Below, piece by piece: positions 59,501 to 64,000 of a stretch of 64,000 bases of DNA; position 1 is the first letter of the stretch; each line of letters begins with the position of its first letter. The notes below the pieces were generated by a model. That model was not told the origin of the DNA, ran no database searches, and saw only the letters and a list, made by a program, of their open reading frames with translations. Source of the DNA: Gigantopelta aegis (Eukaryota; Mollusca; Gastropoda; Neomphalida; Peltospiridae); assembly GCF_016097555.1 (NCBI RefSeq), contig NC_054706.1:58944460-59008459 (forward strand), read 5' to 3'. The translations under genes were made by a program, and so were the position numbers.

Positions 59501-62477
59501 GCATGTTAAACATCACAAGGATGGCAATGACAACTTTAGTATCTTCTGGTTGGACCGGTAGGGGGCTAATAACAGGCATGTTAAACATCACAAGGATGGC
59601 AATGACAACTTTAGTATCTTCTGGTTGGACCGGTAGGCGGCTAATAACAGGCATGTTAAACATCACAAGGATGGAAATGACAACTTTAGTATCTTCTGGT
59701 TGGACTGGTAGGGGGCTAATAACATCTTCTGGTTGGACCGGTAGGGGGCTAATAACAGGCATGTTAAACATCACAAGGATGGAAATGACAACTTTAGTAT
59801 CTTCTGGTTGGACTGGTAGGGGGCTAATAACATCTTCTGGTTGGACTGGTAGGGGGCTAATAACATCTTCTGGTTGGACCGGTAGGGGGCTAATAACAGG
59901 CATGTTAAACATCACAAGGATGGAAATGACAACTTTAGTATCTTCTGGTTGGACTGGTAGGGGGCTAATAACATCTTCTGGTTGGACCGGTAGGGGGCTA
60001 ATAACAGGCATGTTAAACATCACAAGGATGGAAATGACAACTTTAGTATCTTCTGGTTGGACTGGTAGGGGGCTAATAACATCTTCTGGTTGGACCGGTA
60101 GGGGCTAATAACAGGCATGTTAAACATCACAAGGATGGAAATGACAACTTTAGTATCTTCTGGTTGGACCGGTAGGGGGCTAATAACAGGCATGATAAAC
60201 ATCACAAGGATGGAAATGACAACTTTAGTATCTTCTGGTTGGACCGGTAGGGGGCTAATAACAGGCATGTTAAACATCACAAGGATGGAAATGACAACTT
60301 TAGTATCTTCTGGTTGGATGGAAGGGGCTAATAACATCTTCTGGTTGGACCGGTAGGGGGCTAATAACAGGCATGATAAACATCACAAGGATGGAAATGA
60401 CAACTTTAGTATCTTCTGGTTGGATCGGTAGGGGGATAATAACAGGCATGATAAACATCACAAGGATGGAAATGACAACTTTAGTATCTTCTGGTTGGAT
60501 CGGTAGGGGGATAATAACAGGCATGATAAACATCAAAAGGACGGAAATGACAACTTTAGTATCTTCTGGTTGGACCGGTAGGGGGCTAATAACAGGCATG
60601 ATAAACATCACAAGGATGGAAATGACAACTTTAGTATCTTCTGGTTGGATCGGTAGGAGGCTAATAACATCTTCTGGTTGGACCGGTAGGGGGCTAATAA
60701 CAGGCATGTTAAACATCACAAGGATGGAAATGACAACTTTAGTATCTTCTGGTTGGATCGGTAGGGGGATAATAACAGGCATGTTAAACATCACAAGGAC
60801 GGAAATGACAACTTTAGTATCTTCTGGTTGGACCGGTAGGGGGCTAATAACAGGCATGTTAAACATCACAAGGATGGAAATGACAACTTTAGTATCTTCT
60901 GGTTGGACCGGTAGGGGGCTAATAACAGGCATGTTAAACATCACAAGGATGGAAATGACAACTTTAGTATCTTCTGGTTGGACTGGTAGGGGGCTAATAA
61001 CATCTTCTGGTTGGACCGGTAGGGGGCTAATAACAGGCATGTTAAACATCACAAGGATGGAAATGACAACTTTAGTATCTTCTGGTTGGACCGGTAGGGG
61101 GCTAATAACAGGCATGATAAACATCACAAGGATGGAAATGACAACTTTAGTATCTTCTGGTTGAACCGGTAGGGGGCTAATAACTGGCATGTTAAACATC
61201 ACAAGGACGGAAATGACAACTTTAGTATCTTCTGGTTGGATCGGTAGGGGGATAATAACAGGCATGATAAACATCACAAGGATGGAAATGACAACTTTAG
61301 TATCTTCTGGTTGGATCGGTAGGGGGATAATAACAGGCATGATAAACATCAAAAGGACGGAAATGACAACTTTAGTATCTTCTGGTTGGACCGGTAGGGG
61401 GCTAATAACAGGCATGATAAACATCACAAGGATGGAAATGACAACTTTAGTATCTTCTGGTTGGATCGGTAGGAGGCTAATAACATCTTCTGGTTGGACC
61501 GGTAGGGGGCTAATAACAGGCATGTTAAACATCACAAGGATGGAAATGACAACTTTAGTATCTTCTGGTTGGATCGGTAGGGGGATAATAACAGGCATGT
61601 TAAACATCACAAGGACGGAAATGACAACTTTAGTATCTTCTGGTTGGACCGGTAGGGGGCTAATAACAGGCATGTTAAACATCACAAGGATGGAAATGAC
61701 AACTTTAGTATCTTCTGGTTGGACCGGTAGGGGGCTAATAACAGGCATGTTAAACATCACAAGGATGGAAATGACAACTTTAGTATCTTCTGGTTGGATC
61801 GGTAGGGGGCTAATAACATCTTCTGGTTGGATCGGTAGGGGGCTAATAACAGGCATGATAAACATCACAAGGATGGAAATGACAACTTTAGTATCTTCTG
61901 GTTGGATCGGTAGGGGGCTAATAACAGGCATGTTAAACATCACCAAATTTTTAGATACTCAATAAAATTAATTAAGGGCCAGTCAACCTTTTTTGGTCAT
62001 TATTATTATTATTATATCATATGTTTTAGAGTTTACTTGTTTTGTTTAACGACACCACTAGAGCACATTGATTTATTAATCATCGGCTATTGGATGTCAA
62101 ACATATGGTAATTTTGACACAGTCATAGATAGGAAACCCGCTACATTTTTCCATTAGTAGCAAAGGATCTTTTATATGCACCATCACACAGACACGAATA
62201 GCACATTCCATGGCCTTTTGATAAACCTGTCATGGTGCACTGGCTGGAACGAGAAATAGCCCAATGGGCTCAACAACGGGGACCGATCCTAGATCGACCA
62301 CACATCAGGTATGTGCTTTACCACTGGGCTACGTCCCGCCCCCTTGTATCAGTTTTAGATGTACTCAGTATTGAAAACGAAACTCACATCCACGCTGTAT
62401 CTAATAACACTAAACCACTTGATCCAGCTGATCCAGTCACTGAGGTCATTCAGATTACGTAGCAAGCCTCCAAACAA
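56432..62477 (-). CDS. ABCG2-like: ABCG2-like half transporter, gene 2 (C-terminal part; continues beyond the window)
   Basis: The last three coding exons of a tandem paralogue of gene 1, at 62388-62477, 57119-57171 and 56432-56582. The phases agree, and two of the three exons have the same length as in gene 1. Together they code from LFGGLLRNLNDLSDWISWIK to the tail RRIKKLS and a TAA stop. The ATPase domain and TM1-4 must lie to the right of the window. The 5.2 kb intron between its first two visible exons holds an apparently whole Tc1-like transposon, a 2.5 kb minisatellite and a SINE. No defect is visible in these three exons. Confidence 0.93.
56640..57008. repeat. Chimeric SINE: A1 head (plus) joined to type C (minus)
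   Basis: 56640-56840 is an A1 head and body (TGGTAAAGCGCTGGCTTGAT). From 56841 the sequence is type C middle and head in the opposite direction (ending GCGCTACCAAGGCCAG). It fills the last intron of gene 2. Confidence 0.82.
57119..57171 (-). CDS. ABCG2-like: ABCG2-like gene 2, exon homologous to gene 1 exon 16
   Basis: A 53-nt exon coding ALTINELKDQMFCTGTN, then a split cysteine codon. It is four codons shorter than in gene 1; the difference lies in the extracellular loop. Acceptor CTTTATAG, donor CTG|GTGAGT. A Tc1-like insertion starts 58 bp upstream of the acceptor. Confidence 0.92.
57230..58823 (+). mobile_element. Tc1-like DNA transposon, looks complete (1594 bp)
   Basis: The ends carry 22-bp inverted repeats that start CTACTCAAAAGAATTTAAGG, and both sides are flanked by TA (57228-57229 and 58824-58825), the Tc1/mariner target. 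It contains one uninterrupted transposase frame. It lies in an intron of the second ABCG2-like gene, antisense to that gene. Intact ends plus an intact frame suggest a recent insertion. Confidence 0.95.
57586..58578 (+). CDS. Tc1-like transposase, DD34E (330 aa)
   Basis: Cut-and-paste transposase. The start is the ATG at 57586 (MVRLQLTIEDRGRAIAWLQD); the frame is open about 12 codons upstream, but only from a TTG. The N-terminal half is a paired-like helix-turn-helix region with a GRPR motif (58-61). Catalytic residues are D153 (FNDESRF), D243 (QDDNARPH) and E278 (PIENAWDE), with 34 residues between the last two. The glycine-rich FGGGSVMVWGGI box is present. Length is normal for the family and there is no stop or frameshift. 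Confidence 0.95.
   Translation: MVRLQLTIEDRGRAIAWLQDGNTQTNVALRLGVSQSVVGRLWQQYQATNSVQNRPRSGRPRSTTNREDRYITNMALRQRTTTARRLPDNLQTATGTRVSDQTIHNRLRANNLRCRRQAVRPPLLPHHRTARRHWCTLHLRWQRVQWGRVMFNDESRFSLQFNDGRVRVYRRPGERFADVNVRQRHRFGGGSVMVWGGISIHHRTLLYVVDGNLNGIRYLNEIIRPLVLPGLQQIGGGAVLQDDNARPHRARVVTDFLRQQGIARMDWQAYSPDLAPIENAWDELGRRIRDNHAPPANLHDLGQLLMAEWQAIPQEFFRRLINSTRQRCVE
58826..59430. other. Intron stretch between Tc1 element and minisatellite
   Basis: AT-rich sequence, then CAGACAGACAGAAAGACCAG-type simple sequence and GGGGCCTGTAGCACAAATAA / GGGACCCGTAGCCACATGC. No gene recognised. Confidence 0.6.
59442..61945. repeat. Minisatellite of 75-bp and 33-bp units with an 816-bp higher-order repeat
   Basis: The full unit (75 bp) starts GGCATGTTAAACATCACAAG and ends CGGTAGGGGGCTAATAACA; the short unit (33 bp) is its last part (TCTTCTGGTTGGACCGGTAG ...). 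Both lengths are multiples of three, so long open frames appear on both strands (548 codons on the minus strand from 61946). Marker variants recur 816 bp apart (CATCAAAAGG at 60531 and 61347), equal to ten full plus two short units. It lies in an intron of gene 2. Confidence 0.97.
62030..62342 (-). repeat. SINE type A1, full length
   Basis: GGGGGCGGGACGTAGCCCAG on the minus strand, body and tail GTGGTGTCGTTAAACAAAAC. It lies 45 bp from the gene 2 exon at 62388. Confidence 0.9.
62388..62477 (-). CDS. ABCG2-like: ABCG2-like gene 2, exon homologous to gene 1 exon 15
   Basis: Ninety nt in phase 0, LFGGLLRNLNDLSDWISWIK then WFSVIRYSVD. Same length and splice phase as gene 1 exon 15 (LFSGLLINL...). 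Acceptor CTTTCAG, donor GAT|GTGAGT. Confidence 0.94.
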
Positions 62478-62679
62478 CTGAAAGAAAAACTTTTAGTTAT
62501 TTTCAATAACAATAAAAAAAAGTAACTTTTAAAAAATAATAAAACTGTTTAAAATAATTCTGCTACACCTCCAATTAAAATGTATTGCCTCAATTGTTTG
62601 AAATTTTTATAAATTATGAATTACATCATTTTTCCAATTGAAATTGCATGAAAAAGTATTAAAGTAGCAACCCCTGCAA

Positions 62680-62976
62680 TTCTCCACAGCAATCAGCAAT
62701 GCTGTGGAGATTGCCGTGGAGTTTTAAATTCTCCACAGCAATCAGCAATGCTGTGGAGACTGCCGTGGAGTTTTAAATTCTCCGATCAGCAATGCTGTGG
62801 AGATTGCCGTGGAGTTTTAAATTCTCCACAGCAATCAGCAATCAGCAATGCTGTGGAGATTGCCGTGGAGTTTTAAATTCTCCAATCAGCAATGCTGTGG
62901 AGATTGCCGTGGAGTTTTAAATTCTCCAATCAGCAATGCTGTGGAGATTGCCGTGGAGTTTTAAATTCTCCACAGC
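62680..62976. repeat. Palindromic tandem array
   Basis: About six units of CTCCACAGCAATCAGCAATG, CTGTGGAGATTGCCGTGGAG, TTTTAAATT; several lack the first CACAG. Each unit is itself an inverted repeat. Confidence 0.92.
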
Positions 62977-63064
62977 ACTTTTTTGCCTGAACCATATTCA
63001 GGTTTTTTTTCAATGACGTGTTTCTTTGCCGTGGACATTTTCTTAATTGCAGTTGAAATAGTAC

Positions 63065-63300
63065 CCACAACTGGTGTAACAAAGACTGTGGTATGTACTA
63101 TTCTATTTTTGGGATAGACATATAAAAATATACCTTGCTGCTAATAAAAAAAAAAGAGTACCCTATGACCTGGCAACAGCAGGTTTCCTCTTACATTATC
63201 TGTATGGTCTTTAACAATAATTTGTCTGACACCACATAATCATAAATACAAATGTTTCTTACTGTATCATTAAATAAAACATTTCTTCCTTCCTTCAAGT
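63065..63300 (+). repeat. SINE type A2, 5'-truncated
   Basis: ACCCACAACTGGTGTAACAA to CATTAAATAAAACATTTCTT, CCTTCC. Confidence 0.85.
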
Positions 63301-63349
63301 GCTACTCAAAGGAATTGACATGAACTGATATGGACAGTTACAAAAAAGT

Positions 63350-63776
63350 ATGTTTTATCATCCATTAAAAGCTTTTGTAGGAAATATCGCTGGCACTATA
63401 ATTTGCGATATATATCACTTCTTATAATCTTGATTGGTCAAATTTTAATCACAAGACAATGTTTTGTTATGTCACTGTGTTTGTTTCAGCGCTAAACCTA
63501 CCATTAGTGATGTCATGCCACTGCCGTTCTGCTAGTTAACGTGTCTACTGCCGACATTCAACCCATATTACTGACATTGTTTACAACTGTCGCAAATGAA
63601 AAGAATGATAATGGATGATAAAAAGAATACCCCCCTCGTGTCTTGTGATATCATAATTTATCAGCACTCGTTGATAAAAGTATAAAATCCTCGGCAAGCC
63701 TCAGATTTCATACTTTTATCAACTCGTGCTGATAAATTATGATATCACAAGACACTAGGGAAGTATCCTCTATTTA
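63350..63776 (+). repeat. Compound foldback repeat, copy 2
   Basis: Direct copy of 35371-35817: TTTTATCATCCATTAAAAGC, AATACCCCCCTCGTGTCTTG and the TATCATAATTTATCAGCACT hairpin. Confidence 0.85.
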
Positions 63777-64000
63777 TTTAACACCACTAGAGAATATTAA
63801 TTTATTAATCATCAGCTATTGGATGTCAAACATTTGGTAATTTGTGACTTGTAGTCTTATAGGAAACCTGCTACATTTTTCCATCATGCACCATCACATA
63901 AACAGGATAGCATATACCATGGCCTTTGGTATACTAGTGGTCTTGCACTGGCTAGAACGAGAAATAGTCCAATGGGCCAACCGATGGAGATCGATCCTAG
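63777..64000 (-). repeat. SINE type A1, cut by the window edge
   Basis: On the plus strand it reads ACACCACTAGAGAATATTAA to GGAGATCGATCCTAG. The tRNA-like head would lie beyond the window. Confidence 0.85.

Noticed and set aside
59418-61965. Long open frames of 200-548 codons on both strands
   Set aside because: They follow from a minisatellite whose units (75 and 33 bp) are multiples of three. Both strands are open at once and no domain or start context is seen.
1-64000. LTR retrotransposons, Polintons or other virus-derived elements
   Set aside because: No long terminal repeats, integrase, protease, capsid or envelope motifs were recognised. The RNase H at 9 kb belongs to the LINE.

Overview
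This is an AT-rich animal genomic window, crowded with repeats, most likely from a mollusc. The evidence is intron-rich genes with canonical GT-AG splice sites, a LINE, several Tc1-like DNA transposons, dense tRNA-derived SINEs and many short MITEs. The molluscan assignment is an inference from the SINE type and the general look of the repeats; the sequence alone does not prove it.

The main host content is a tandem pair of minus-strand genes for ABCG2-like half transporters. Gene 1 (47289 down to 17904) can be read end to end: 17 coding exons with compatible phases give 2010 nt, or 669 codons plus a stop. The protein has an N-terminal ABC ATPase with every catalytic motif, then a six-helix membrane domain, which is the reverse ABCG layout. 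About 9 kb upstream of its start codon, the last three exons of a second, paralogous gene lie on the same strand (62477 down to 56432). The rest of that gene continues beyond the right edge. Two of its three exons have exactly the same length as their counterparts in gene 1 and all share phase, so this is a gene duplication.

Layout: 1-2.9 kb holds SINEs. A Tc1-like copy lies at 2.98-4.49 kb, a CT microsatellite and a foldback repeat at 4.7-5.3 kb, and a broken LINE (endonuclease, reverse transcriptase, RNase H) at about 5.6-9.8 kb. A Tc1-like remnant is at 10.2-10.96 kb. AT-rich non-coding DNA with MITEs and a 43-bp-type tandem array fills 11-17.9 kb. Gene 1 covers 17.9-47.3 kb, its introns filled with SINEs, MITEs and minisatellites, several only tens of bases from splice sites. 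The intergenic stretch (47.3-56.4 kb) carries nested MITEs inside a SINE, a second copy of the first Tc1-like family, and a tandem array that runs up to the stop codon of gene 2. The last visible intron of gene 2 holds an apparently intact Tc1-like transposon and a 2.5 kb minisatellite (75/33 bp units) with an 816-bp higher-order repeat.

No rRNA, CRISPR array, LTR element or other virus-derived element was recognised. tRNA-like segments are all best explained as SINE heads. No wholly new gene system is evident. The most unusual signals are the higher-order minisatellite open on both strands, tandem duplication of a splice acceptor with the start of its exon, modular SINEs that exchange heads and tails, and a TTAA-flanked repeat with a conserved peptide-like segment.
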